Assembly (NCBI RefSeq): GCF_001673315.1
Contig: NZ_LZLQ01000120.1
Location: forward strand, 1-49,236
Source of the DNA: Mycobacterium asiaticum
GTDB taxonomy: Bacteria > Actinomycetota > Actinomycetes > Mycobacteriales > Mycobacteriaceae
DNA length: 49,236 nucleotides
Reading direction: 5' to 3'
Shown here: positions 33,126 to 43,918 of the stretch, in pieces
How positions within the stretch are numbered: position 1 is the stretch's first letter
Layout: the number at the start of each line of letters is the position of its first letter
Made by a program: the position numbers and the translations under genes
The notes under the pieces: model-generated
What the model saw: the letters and a program-made list of their open reading frames with translations, nothing else
The model's database searches: none
What the model was told of the DNA's origin: nothing

Positions 33126-33299
33126 ATGGGCCGCGGCCGGGCTAAGGCAAAGCAGACCAAGGTTGCTCGAGAACTGAAATACAGCTCCCCCCAGACCGAC
33201 TTCACGCGGCTTCAGCGCGAGCTGTCCGGGACGAGCACCGATGAGCCGGACCACTTGGACGGCGACTCGTGGGATGACGATGACAACTGGCGCCGCTGA
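33126..33299 (+). CDS. DUF3073 small basic-acidic protein (Rv0810c-like)
   Basis: This 57-residue protein starts GRGRAKAKQTKVARELKYSS (basic half), with SSPQTDFTRLQRELSG in the middle, and ends in an acidic tail DSWDDDDNWRR. The family is conserved in actinobacteria without known function. A GAGGGGG stretch precedes the ATG. The gene lies between the YgfZ-type gene and convergent purM. The charge split suggests binding to nucleic acid or protein partners (inference). Confidence 0.88.
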   Translation: MGRGRAKAKQTKVARELKYSSPQTDFTRLQRELSGTSTDEPDHLDGDSWDDDDNWRR

Positions 33300-33320
33300 C
33301 GGTAGCCCGCTCTTACTTTT

Positions 33321-34415
33321 TTAAAACCTTGGATGCTGGCCGACGAGCTTGGCTCGCGGCCCTTCCTTTCCGCCCTTCCCGACGCTGCCCAGGACCCAGC
33401 AGTTGAGGTGCCTGGCGGTCAGGATCGCTTCGGCGCGGTCGGTGTCCTCGGCGGCGACCACCGCGACCATGCCCACGCCCATGTTGAAGGTCTTCTCCAT
33501 CTCAGCTCGAGATACCCGACCGCGCTGGGCGATCATGCCGAACACCGGCGCAGGGGTCCAGGTGCCCCGGTCCACCTCGGCGACCAGACCCTGCGGGATG
33601 ACTCTGGCCAGGTTGCCGGCCAGTCCTCCCCCGGTGACATGGCAGAAGGTGCGGACCTGCGTTTCAGCGGCCAGCGCCAGGCAGTCTTTGGCATAGATGA
33701 GCGTGGGCTCCAGCAGTTCCTCGCCCAGCGTGCGACCGAACTCTTCCACATAACCGGCGAGGTTCATCCGGTCGATCTCCAGCAGGATTGAGCGGGCCAG
33801 CGAGTACCCGTTGGAGTGCAGGCCCGAAGATCCCATCCCGATGATCACGTCGCCAGGTTTCACTCGGTCTGGTCCCAGGACGTCGTCAGCCTCGACGACT
33901 CCCACGCCGGTCGCCGAGATGTCGTAGTGGTCCGGCTCCATCAGACCCGGATGTTCGGCGGTCTCGCCGCCCAACAAGGCGCAACCGGCCCGCACACAAC
34001 CCTCGGCGATCCCGCTCACGATCGCGGCGACGCGCTCGGGCACCGTGCGGCCCACGGCGATGTAGTCCTGTAGGAACAACGGCTCGGCGCCGCACACCAC
34101 GAGGTCATCGACCACCATCGCGACCAGGTCGAGCCCGACGGTGTCGTGCTTGTCCATCGCCTGAGCGATCGCCAATTTGGTGCCGACGCCGTCGGTGGAT
34201 GCGGCCAGCACCGGTTCCCGGTAGTCGCCGCGTATCGCGAACAGCCCAGCGAACCCGCCGAGCCCACCCCGCACCTCGGGTCTGGTGGCCTTGGTCGCCA
34301 GCGGCTTGAACAAGTCAACGGCGCGGTCACCGGCTTCAATGTCCACCCCGGCCGATGCGTAGGTGATGCCCTGATTACCCGCGCCTCGTTTGGAGCTCTG
34401 TTCAGGATCCGTCAT
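33321..34415 (-). CDS. purM: Phosphoribosylformylglycinamidine cyclo-ligase PurM
   Basis: This is the fifth step of purine synthesis: ATP-dependent closure of FGAM to AIR. It has 364 aa from the ATG at 34415 (MTDPEQSSKRGAG). The frame upstream extends into the purF end and is not natural. Family landmarks are GITYASAGVDIEAGDRAVD, VLAASTDGVGTKLAIA near residue 70, VVDDLVVCGAEPLFLQDY near 100, LLGGETAEHPG near 150 and CHVTGGGLAGNLARVIP near 270. It follows purF on the minus strand after 103 bases. The length equals that of Rv0809 as I recall. Confidence 0.97.
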   Translation of the reverse strand: MTDPEQSSKRGAGNQGITYASAGVDIEAGDRAVDLFKPLATKATRPEVRGGLGGFAGLFAIRGDYREPVLAASTDGVGTKLAIAQAMDKHDTVGLDLVAMVVDDLVVCGAEPLFLQDYIAVGRTVPERVAAIVSGIAEGCVRAGCALLGGETAEHPGLMEPDHYDISATGVGVVEADDVLGPDRVKPGDVIIGMGSSGLHSNGYSLARSILLEIDRMNLAGYVEEFGRTLGEELLEPTLIYAKDCLALAAETQVRTFCHVTGGGLAGNLARVIPQGLVAEVDRGTWTPAPVFGMIAQRGRVSRAEMEKTFNMGVGMVAVVAAEDTDRAEAILTARHLNCWVLGSVGKGGKEGPRAKLVGQHPRF

Positions 34416-34518
34416 CGCGATAAAGGCTACCGGTCGGCGCCCACCGCCGGTAACGCTTCCCACCGGTGTCGCGCTTCCAGCCGCCGAATAAGCCAGTCGT
34501 GTGCGCGGGTACCGCTTT

Positions 34519-36054
34519 TCAGTGGCTGACGGGGACTTCCGGAGCTTCCTGACCGGTGAGCTCACCGAGCCCGGCACCGCGCGCAGCATTCGCCAGCATG
34601 TGCTCGACGACGTTCTTGCCCAGCGCGCTGTCACCAGGCAGCTCGATCGGGTACGTGCCGTCGAAGCAGGCAGTGCACAAGCGCGAGGCGGGTTGCTCGG
34701 TGGCAGCGATCAGCCCACGCAGGGAGATATATCCGAGCGTGTCGGCATTGATGGCATGCCGTACCGCCTCGAGTACCTCGCCTTCGTCCTCCACGGCATT
34801 GGCGATCAACTCGGCTGGGGACGGGAAGTCGATGCCGTAGAAGCATGGCCACTTCACCGGCGGTGAGGCGATGCGCACGTGCACTTCCACCGCACCGGCT
34901 TCGCGCAGCATGCGAACCAACGCCCGTTGGGTGTTGCCCCGAACGATCGAGTCGTCTACGACGATGAGCCGCTTACCACGGATCACCTCTTTGAGCGGGT
35001 TCAACTTGAGGCGGATACCGAGCTGACGGATCGTCTGCGACGGCTGGATGAAAGTGCGCCCGACATAGGCATTCTTCATCAGACCCTGCCCGTAGGGTAT
35101 GCCGGACTCCTGCGCGTACCCCACCGCGGCGGGGGTGCCGGATTCCGGTACCCCGATCACCAGGTCCGCCTCGACCGAGCACTCCCGAGCGAGTTGGCGA
35201 CCGATGTCCAGCCGCGCACCATGGATGGAGCGGCCCCCGATGGTGCTGTCGGGTCGAGCCAGGTAGACGTACTCGAACACGCACCCCTTCGGCGAGGGAT
35301 TGGCGAAGCGGGTGGACCGCACTCCGTCGGCATCGATCGCCAGCAATTCTCCTGGCTCGATGTCGCGGACGAAGGAAGCCCCGACGATGTCGAGCGCGGC
35401 GGTCTCGGAGGCCACCACCCAGCCCCGATCCAGCCGCCCGAGCGACAACGGCCGCACCCCATGTGGGTCGCGGCAGGCGTAGAGGGTGTTCTCGTCCATG
35501 AACGTCAGGCAGAATGCCCCGCGCACGGTCGGCAGGAGTTCCAGCGCCGCCTGCTCCAGGCTGGAGTCGGCCGCGCCGTGCGCCAGCAGCGCGCCGAGGA
35601 TGTCAGAATCCGTCGTCGCCGGCGCCGGGCAACGTTTAGCAATCAACCCCGCGTCGCGGGCCCGCGCCGCCAACTCTGCGGCGTTGACCAGATTGCCGTT
35701 GTGGCCCAACGCAACCCCGGTACCCGCTGCGGTGTTGCGGAATACCGGCTGGGCATTCTCCCAAGTGGTGTCGCCGCTGGTGGAGTATCTGCAGTGTCCG
35801 ATCGCGACGTGGCCCTCCATGGCCGCCAGCGTCTGCTCGTCGAACACCTGGCTGACCAGGCCTAGGTCCTTGAAAACCAAGACCTGCGATCCGTCGGCGA
35901 CAGCAATCCCCGCGGCCTCCTGGCCGCGATGCTGCAACGCGTAAAGGCCGTAGTAGGTGAGCTTGGCGACGTCTTCACCTGGGGCCCAGACCCCGAATAC
36001 ACCACACTCTTCACGAGGCGAATTGAAGTCTTCTTCGGGCTGTTGAGCGGTCAC
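34519..36054 (-). CDS. purF: Amidophosphoribosyltransferase PurF
   Basis: This is the committed first step of purine synthesis: it transfers glutamine nitrogen to PRPP. It has 511 aa from the GTG at 36054. A short N-terminal propeptide precedes the catalytic Cys in REECGVFGVW (near residue 17), as in the B. subtilis-type enzymes that carry a propeptide. The glutaminase part has IGHCRYSTSGDTTWENAQP near 95. The PRPP-binding loop is RLIVVDDSIVRGNTQ near 360. Three Cys around ECSVEADLV, FYGIDFPS and RLCTACFDG fit an iron-sulfur site. It is 131 bases downstream of the Rv0807-like gene and upstream of purM. Confidence 0.97.
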   Translation of the reverse strand: MTAQQPEEDFNSPREECGVFGVWAPGEDVAKLTYYGLYALQHRGQEAAGIAVADGSQVLVFKDLGLVSQVFDEQTLAAMEGHVAIGHCRYSTSGDTTWENAQPVFRNTAAGTGVALGHNGNLVNAAELAARARDAGLIAKRCPAPATTDSDILGALLAHGAADSSLEQAALELLPTVRGAFCLTFMDENTLYACRDPHGVRPLSLGRLDRGWVVASETAALDIVGASFVRDIEPGELLAIDADGVRSTRFANPSPKGCVFEYVYLARPDSTIGGRSIHGARLDIGRQLARECSVEADLVIGVPESGTPAAVGYAQESGIPYGQGLMKNAYVGRTFIQPSQTIRQLGIRLKLNPLKEVIRGKRLIVVDDSIVRGNTQRALVRMLREAGAVEVHVRIASPPVKWPCFYGIDFPSPAELIANAVEDEGEVLEAVRHAINADTLGYISLRGLIAATEQPASRLCTACFDGTYPIELPGDSALGKNVVEHMLANAARGAGLGELTGQEAPEVPVSH

Positions 36055-36185
36055 GGTTCTGGCGGCTCCCTAGGGCGCGATTGGTGACGTACCGGAGTCT
36101 ACGGGTAACTCGTCGTGAGCGACGAATTCAACGGGCGTGTTATTCCCGTTCGCCTCGGCGTGTCGCAGCGGAAACCCGAGGTCAG

Positions 36186-36572
36186 TCACACATTCACCAC
36201 TGGTAACAAGTGGTCAATCTCACCCGCTCGTGCTCCGGACAGGGTCACCGATCCGTCAGCGTGCGCCTCCTTCAAACCCAGCAGTCCCGTGGCTACCAAC
36301 AGCCACGTCCTGGGGTCGGTCTCCACCACGTTGGGCGGGGTCCCTCGGGTGTGCCGGGGCCCAGGAATGCACTGGACGGCCACGAACGGCGGGATGCGGA
36401 CCTCCACGCTGGCACCCGGCGCCAAACCAGCCAGAGTGCGCGCGGTCAGTCGCACCGCCGCTGCCAAAGTGGCGCGGTCAGGCGGCGCGCAGTTCTCGTT
36501 GCGCAGCCAATCTGCGATGGACAGGACGAGCTGCCGAATCTGCGCCGGATCGACGCTATCGCGGGCCGCCAT
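36186..36572 (-). CDS. Sterol-carrier-family small protein (Rv0807-like)
   Basis: This 128-aa protein is conserved beside purF in mycobacteria and often annotated as sterol carrier family protein. Features seen: helical AQIRQLVLSIADWLRNENC, then PDRATLAAAVRLTARTLA near 35, a beta segment GASVEVRIPPFVAVQC near 65, and a C-terminal ADGSVTLSGARAGEIDHLLP. No catalytic motif is visible and its function is unknown. It is divergent from the orphan mceA gene with 19 bases between the starts. Confidence 0.8.
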   Translation of the reverse strand: MAARDSVDPAQIRQLVLSIADWLRNENCAPPDRATLAAAVRLTARTLAGLAPGASVEVRIPPFVAVQCIPGPRHTRGTPPNVVETDPRTWLLVATGLLGLKEAHADGSVTLSGARAGEIDHLLPVVNV

Positions 36573-36591
36573 ACCTTATGGTCTCAGAATC

Positions 36592-37806
36592 ATGCAGCGT
36601 CGTCGTTCTGGCACGCACCCGCCATTCAAGGCCATCGGCCTGGTAGCGCTGATGGTGCTGATGCTTGTGCTGGGCGCGCTGTACTGGCAGTTCCGCGGGA
36701 ATTTCACGCCGAAAATGAAGTTGACCATGGTGGCTCCGCGGTCGGGGCTGGTGATGGCACCCGGGGCCAAGGTCACCTACCACGGGGTACAAATCGGTCG
36801 GGTGTCGACGATTTCAGAGATCGACCGCGCCGGCCGGCCAGCCGCCCGGGTGATCCTGGACGTCTTTCCAAAGTACATCCCCCATATTCCGGCCAATGTG
36901 ACCGCTGAGATCAAAGCGACCACCGTCTTCGGCAACAAGTATGTGGCTTTGAGTTCACCGAAACTCCCTGCGACACAACACATCACCCCGTCCGTCGAGA
37001 TCGACGCAACGCAGGTGACCACCGAGTTCAACACGTTGTTCCAGACACTGACCGCCATCGCCGAAAAGGTCGATCCGGTGAAGCTCAACCTGACGCTGAG
37101 CGCAATGAGCGAGGCCCTAACCGGATTAGGCGATAAATTCGGCGCTTCACTGACCAACGGATCGGCGATCCTCGATGAGCTGAACCCGCAGCTGCCCCGC
37201 AGCCGCTACGACATCCAGCGCCTGGCTGCCCTGGGCGACGTCTACGCCGACGCCGCACCGGATCTGATGGACGCCTTGAACCGGGCTTCGACCACCGCGC
37301 ACACCGCCAACCAGCAACAGGACGAACTGGATGCAGCGCTGTTGGCGGCGGCCGGCCTGGGTGGTAGCGGCTCAGACGTGTTCCGACGAGCGGGGCCGTA
37401 TCTGGCTCGGGGGGCCGTGGATCTTCTTCCGACCGCCCAGCTGCTCGACGAATACAGTCCCGAAATAGCTTGCACCATCCGGAATTACGACGAAGTCGCG
37501 CCCCGCATTCGGGCCGCGCTGGGATTCAACGGATACGCGTTGGGAGCCAACTCCGGGGGCGGGATCGTCGGGGCACCATCTCCGTACATCTACCCGGAGA
37601 ATCTGCCTCGGGTCAATGCCCGCGGCGGGCCGGGGGGAAAGCCGGGTTGCTGGCAGAGGATCACCCGGACTCTTTGGCCCGCACCGCTTTTAGTGATGGA
37701 CACCGGTGCCAGCCTGGCACCGTACAACCATTTCGAGATCGGCTCACCGGTCGGCTTGGACTACGTGTGGGGCCGCCAGATCGGCGACTACACCATCAAC
37801 CCGTGA
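36592..37806 (+). CDS. Orphan MceA-type MCE-family protein
   Basis: This is a lipid-transport MCE protein of 404 aa from the ATG at 36592; the frame upstream overlaps the divergent gene. An N-terminal anchor helix (AIGLVALMVLMLVLGALYW near residues 15-34) precedes the MCE domain: GLVMAPGAKVTYHGVQIGRV near 50 and ATTVFGNKYVALSSP near 110. The helical Mce-protein domain follows, and the tail APYNHFEIGSPVGLDYVWGR with GDYTINP is typical of MceA proteins. Normally MceA works with YrbEA, YrbEB and MceB-F from one operon. None of these is next to it. It may swap into another Mce complex (inference). In M. tuberculosis this place holds other genes (Rv0804-Rv0806c as I recall). Confidence 0.9.
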   Translation: MQRRRSGTHPPFKAIGLVALMVLMLVLGALYWQFRGNFTPKMKLTMVAPRSGLVMAPGAKVTYHGVQIGRVSTISEIDRAGRPAARVILDVFPKYIPHIPANVTAEIKATTVFGNKYVALSSPKLPATQHITPSVEIDATQVTTEFNTLFQTLTAIAEKVDPVKLNLTLSAMSEALTGLGDKFGASLTNGSAILDELNPQLPRSRYDIQRLAALGDVYADAAPDLMDALNRASTTAHTANQQQDELDAALLAAAGLGGSGSDVFRRAGPYLARGAVDLLPTAQLLDEYSPEIACTIRNYDEVAPRIRAALGFNGYALGANSGGGIVGAPSPYIYPENLPRVNARGGPGGKPGCWQRITRTLWPAPLLVMDTGASLAPYNHFEIGSPVGLDYVWGRQIGDYTINP

Positions 37807-38394
37807 GCTACGTCGTTGTGCCGCGACCGCGGCGAGTGCGCCCGAGGAGTTGATGGCCCAATGGGCCAGCATCGGCGCTGCCAGGCTGCCGCAGCGGTCG
37901 GCCAGCCAGCCGAACAGCCACCCCGCCGCGCCGGTGACCAGCACGACAGGCACCGTCGGCTGACCCGCCGCGCGAGCGTCGGCGATGTGCGACAGCCCAA
38001 ACGCGGTGGCCTGCAGCACCCGGCCGCGGGATGGGCCGAACGCGTTGGCAGCAACGGTGCCCAGCGCCGCCCGGAACGCCGCCTCCTCCGCCCAGACCGT
38101 GCCAATCGGTATGTGCACCCCAAGCCAGTTCCGCACTGACGGCGGTAGTTCGCGGGCCGCCATCGACCTACGCACAATCGGAATCGGTGTTGTCGCACCA
38201 ATTGTCGTCGACACCACGGTCGCGGCGACCGATCCCCACCAGAGTCCCGCCCACAGCTGTGGCGGACGAAAACCCAGTGGCGCACGGGTGGTCAACGCCA
38301 GCACCCCACCCAGGCCGGCCTGCGCCGGAGTCCGCCATCCAGTCGGCAGCCGGGGACCGATCAGGCTCCAACCGACCAGGCCGGCCGCCAGCAA
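37744..38394 (-). CDS. CPBP-family intramembrane metalloprotease-like protein
   Basis: This membrane protein of about 216 aa from a TTG at 38394 (MLAAGLVGWSLIG) has an uncertain start, because the frame stays open into purL. All three CPBP/Abi motifs are present: EEAAFR in WAEEAAFRAALG near residue 115, FGLSH near 147 and HWAIN near 185. Hydrophobic segments surround them. The family includes type II CAAX proteases and bacteriocin or phage-resistance proteins. The role here is unknown. It is 14 bases downstream of purL, so it is probably co-transcribed, and its last 63 bases overlap the mceA gene on the other strand. Confidence 0.75.
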   Translation of the reverse strand: MLAAGLVGWSLIGPRLPTGWRTPAQAGLGGVLALTTRAPLGFRPPQLWAGLWWGSVAATVVSTTIGATTPIPIVRRSMAARELPPSVRNWLGVHIPIGTVWAEEAAFRAALGTVAANAFGPSRGRVLQATAFGLSHIADARAAGQPTVPVVLVTGAAGWLFGWLADRCGSLAAPMLAHWAINSSGALAAVAAQRRSSRVDGVVADLAAPHVVQADR

Positions 38395-38408
38395 AAGGGC
38401 GTGAAGTC

Positions 38409-40706
<2,298 letters not shown>

Positions 40707-40756
40707 GCAGCCAGTCTAGGTTCCCGGCGGAAATTGAGCTGATCGCACCGGTTGCC

Positions 40757-42034
40757 TCAGGACGTCACAGCAGAAAGGAAAGCTTGCAGCGCGGCCGCGT
40801 ACGCAGCAACGTCGGCCGCGCCCATCAACTCACGGGCGGAGTGCATGGCAAGTTGCGGGGCGCCGATGTCGACGGTCGGGATACCGGTGCGCGCCGAAGC
40901 CATCGGTCCGATCGTCGAGCCACAGGGCAGATCTGCTCGGTGCTCATAACGCTGCAGCGGCACACCGGCCTGCTGGCAGGCGATGGCAAAAGCCGCTGCT
41001 GTGCGGCCATCGGTGGCGTACCGCAAATTCGGGTGCACCTTGAGCACCGGGCCACCATTGACCGCGATCAGGTGACCCGGCTCATGGCGTTCCGGATAGT
41101 TGGGGTGCGTCGCGTGCGCCATGTCCGCCGACGCCAGCATGGACGCGGGCAGCAGCCGCAGGAAGTCTTCACGGCTACCCCCGGCGGCCAGGACGATGCG
41201 CTCGAGGACGGTCCCCAGCAGGTTGGATTGCGCGCCGTGATCTGAGGTCGAGCCCACCTCCTCGTGGTCGAAAAGCACCAGCACCGGCAGAAATTCACTC
41301 GGCGTGGAGGGGCTCTGATCCCGGCCCAGCAACGCCTCCAGCCCCGCATAGCAACTGGCCTGATTGTCCAGCCGTGGCGCGCTCAACAGGTCACCCGAGG
41401 CACCGATCACCCCCGACGGGGTGAGGTCGTGCGTCATCAGGTCGGCGGCCAGGACATCGGTCTCGGGCACCCCGGCGCGTTCGGCCACGTAGCCGACGAA
41501 TGAACCGCCCGCATCGCCCGCACCCCAAACCGCGTTGACGTGTCGCTGCGGGTCCAGGGTCAGCGACTTGCGGTCGTCGGTCAGGTGGATGGCGAGTTGG
41601 GGTACCCGCAGGATCGGCTCGTCGATGCGGACCAGCCGGTGTGTGATGCTCCTGCCGTCTCGCACCGACAACCGCCCGCTGATGCCCAGGTCCCGATCCA
41701 GCCATGAATTGAGCCACGCCCCGCCGTAGGGCTCCAGCGCCACCACCTTCCAACCGGCCACCAGGCGGTCGGGGTGCTGCTTGACCCGCAGATTGGGACT
41801 GTCGGTGTGCGCACCGATGATCCGGAACGGACTCAGGCCGGTCGCGCTGTCCCAGGCAACGAGCGAGCCGGCACGCACGACGAAGTACCTGCCGGGGCTT
41901 TCGGGCCAGCGATCGCGCTCGCTGAGTTCGGTGTATCCCGCGTCGAGCAGCCGGATCGCCACCGTGGCGCAGACATGGAACGGTGACGGCGACGCGTCGA
42001 TGAATTCACCCAGGCCAAGGGCGGTGGCCACCAT
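40757..42034 (-). CDS. pepC: M18-family aminopeptidase PepC
   Basis: This metallo-aminopeptidase of the aspartyl aminopeptidase family (M18) has 425 aa. Metal ligands are visible in IIGAHTDSPNLRVKQHP near residue 80 (His, Asp), LVLFDHEEVGSTSDHGAQS near 250 (Asp, Glu-Glu catalytic pair), MLASADMAHATHPNY near 305 (Asp), and a His close to the C-terminus in LAMHSARELMG. Other parts: LNSWLDRDLGISGRL near 108 and RLDNQASCYAGLEALL near 223. It is divergent from the DyP gene by 47 bases and upstream of purL. Length and place match Rv0800. Confidence 0.95.
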   Translation of the reverse strand: MVATALGLGEFIDASPSPFHVCATVAIRLLDAGYTELSERDRWPESPGRYFVVRAGSLVAWDSATGLSPFRIIGAHTDSPNLRVKQHPDRLVAGWKVVALEPYGGAWLNSWLDRDLGISGRLSVRDGRSITHRLVRIDEPILRVPQLAIHLTDDRKSLTLDPQRHVNAVWGAGDAGGSFVGYVAERAGVPETDVLAADLMTHDLTPSGVIGASGDLLSAPRLDNQASCYAGLEALLGRDQSPSTPSEFLPVLVLFDHEEVGSTSDHGAQSNLLGTVLERIVLAAGGSREDFLRLLPASMLASADMAHATHPNYPERHEPGHLIAVNGGPVLKVHPNLRYATDGRTAAAFAIACQQAGVPLQRYEHRADLPCGSTIGPMASARTGIPTVDIGAPQLAMHSARELMGAADVAAYAAALQAFLSAVTS

Positions 42035-42081
42035 GTGCCATGTTTAGCATTCCCGGTCCCAGGAGCGTTAGGGTCTTCGCT

Positions 42082-43110
42082 GTGCCCGCTGTCCAACCGC
42101 AGCCGATCCTGGAGCCCTTGACGCCAGCAGCGATCTTCATGGTCGTCACGATCGGCAGCGGTGGTGAGGCCACCGTGCATGACGCGTTGGGCGACATTTC
42201 CGGGCTGGTGCGGGCGATCGGTTTCCGGGAGCCGGCCAAGCGACTGTCGGTGGTCACATCCATCGGTTCCGAAGCCTGGGACCGGTTGTTCACCGGCCCG
42301 CGGCCCGCCCAGCTTCATCCGTTCGTCGAGTTGAAGGGGCCGCGCCACGTTGCGCCGGCCACGCCCGGCGATGTGTTGTTCCACATCCGCGCCGAAACCC
42401 TCGACGTCTGTTTCGAATTGGCCGGCCGCATCCTCAAGTCGATGGCACCGGCCGTGACCGTTGTCGACGAAGTGCACGGGTTCCGGTTCTTTGATAATCG
42501 CGATCTGCTGGGTTTCGTCGATGGCACCGAGAACCCGGACGGCCCACTTGCGATCAGCGCCACTGCGGTTGGTGACGAGGATCCCGACTTCGCCGGTTCG
42601 TGTTACGTACACGTACAGCGGTACGTCCACGACATGACGTCGTGGGAATCACTGTCGGTAACCGAACAGGAACTGGTGATCGGCCGGACCAAGCTCGAGG
42701 ACATCGAACTTGATGATGACGCCAAACCCGCCAACTCACATATCGCCCTCAATGTCATCACCGACGACGACGGCACCGAGTTGAAGATTGTGCGACACAA
42801 CATGCCGTTCGGCGAGGTCGGCAAGGGCGAGTACGGCACCTATTTCATCGGTTATTCACGTACCCCAGACGTCACCGAGCAGATGCTGCGCAACATGTTC
42901 CTGGGCGATCCCCCCGGCAACACCGACCGCATCCTGGACTTCTCCACCGCCGTCACCGGTGGGCTCTTCTTCGCCCCCACCGTCGACTTTCTCAACAACC
43001 CGCCGCCGCTGCCCGCGCCGCAGGAGACCCCTTCCCCGGGTGGCTCAGCCACACTTTCCTCCGATGACGGATCACTCAGGATCGGCAGCCTGAAAGGAAA
43101 AACCCGATGA
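42082..43110 (+). CDS. DyP-type haem peroxidase, encapsulin cargo
   Basis: This dye-decolourising peroxidase (type B) has 342 aa from the GTG at 42082. The GxxDG motif is in LLGFVDGTENPDG near residue 150. The proximal haem His is in NSHIALN, and Arg-x-Asn follows 18-20 residues later in IVRHNMPFG, the same spacing as in characterised B-type DyPs. The C-terminus is a Pro/Ser-rich linker followed by SLRIGSLKGK, which matches encapsulin-targeting tails. Its stop overlaps the encapsulin ATG by four bases (43107-43110). The enzyme is expected inside the shell. It corresponds to Rv0799c. Confidence 0.95.
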   Translation: MPAVQPQPILEPLTPAAIFMVVTIGSGGEATVHDALGDISGLVRAIGFREPAKRLSVVTSIGSEAWDRLFTGPRPAQLHPFVELKGPRHVAPATPGDVLFHIRAETLDVCFELAGRILKSMAPAVTVVDEVHGFRFFDNRDLLGFVDGTENPDGPLAISATAVGDEDPDFAGSCYVHVQRYVHDMTSWESLSVTEQELVIGRTKLEDIELDDDAKPANSHIALNVITDDDGTELKIVRHNMPFGEVGKGEYGTYFIGYSRTPDVTEQMLRNMFLGDPPGNTDRILDFSTAVTGGLFFAPTVDFLNNPPPLPAPQETPSPGGSATLSSDDGSLRIGSLKGKTR

Positions 43111-43910
43111 ACAACCTGTACCGCGATTTGGCACCGGTCACCGAAGCCGCTTGGGCGGAAATCGAAGTGGAGGCATCGCGGACGTTCAAACGGCATATCG
43201 CCGGGCGGCGAGTGGTCGACGTCAGCGACCCGGGCGGTCCGGTGACCGCCGCGGTGAGCACAGGTCGGTTGATCGACCTGGAATCACCCACCGACGGTGT
43301 AATCGCCCACTTGCGCGACAGCAGGCCGCTGGTCCGGCTGCGCGTGCCATTCACTCTGTCGCGCAACGAGATTGATGACGTCGAGCGTGGTTCGAACGAC
43401 TCCGACTGGGAACCGGTCAAGGTAGCCGCGAAGAAATTGGCATTCGCGGAGGATCGCGGCATCTTCGAGGGCTACGCGCCGGCGTCGATTCAAGGTATCC
43501 GCAGCTGCAGCTCCAACCCGCCGCTGGCCCTGCCCGAGGACCCCCGTGACATTCCGGACGTGATCACCCAAGCCTTGTCCCAGCTGCGGTTGGCGGGTGT
43601 GGACGGCCCGTATTCCGTGCTGCTCGCCCCCGATGTGTACACCAAGGTGAGCGAAACGACCGCGCACGGATATCCGATCCTGGAGCATCTCAACCGGCTC
43701 GTCGACGGCGACATCATTTGGGCACCGGCCATTGACGGCGCGTTCGTACTGACCACGCGAGGCGGCGACTTCGACTTGCAGCTCGGTACCGACGTCTCCA
43801 TTGGATACCTCAGCCACGACGCCGACAACGTGCAGCTCTACCTTCAGGAAACGCTGACGTTCCTGTGCTACACCGCCGAGGCGTCCGTCGCTCTCAAACC
43901 CGTCGAGTAG
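43107..43910 (+). CDS. cfp29: Type 1 encapsulin shell protein (Cfp29)
   Basis: This HK97-fold protein of 267 aa self-assembles into a nanocompartment that encloses the DyP peroxidase. Typical segments: NNLYRDLAPVTEAAWAEIE at the start, TFKRHIAGRRVVDVSDP near 27, PFTLSRNEIDDVERGS near 88, DLEPVKVAAKKLAFAED-like (EPVKVAAKKLAFAED near 107), GYPILEHLNRLVDGDIIWAP near 190, and the ending VQLYLQETLTFLCYTAEASV. It is translationally coupled to the cargo gene. Established for M. tuberculosis Rv0798c as an oxidative-stress nanocompartment and secreted antigen. Confidence 0.96.
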   Translation: MNNLYRDLAPVTEAAWAEIEVEASRTFKRHIAGRRVVDVSDPGGPVTAAVSTGRLIDLESPTDGVIAHLRDSRPLVRLRVPFTLSRNEIDDVERGSNDSDWEPVKVAAKKLAFAEDRGIFEGYAPASIQGIRSCSSNPPLALPEDPRDIPDVITQALSQLRLAGVDGPYSVLLAPDVYTKVSETTAHGYPILEHLNRLVDGDIIWAPAIDGAFVLTTRGGDFDLQLGTDVSIGYLSHDADNVQLYLQETLTFLCYTAEASVALKPVE

Positions 43911-43918
43911 GGGTGATC

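Noticed and set aside
36115..36591. Long N-terminus for the MceA-type protein
   Set aside because: It is antisense to the Rv0807-like gene. The membrane anchor begins just after the ATG at 36592.
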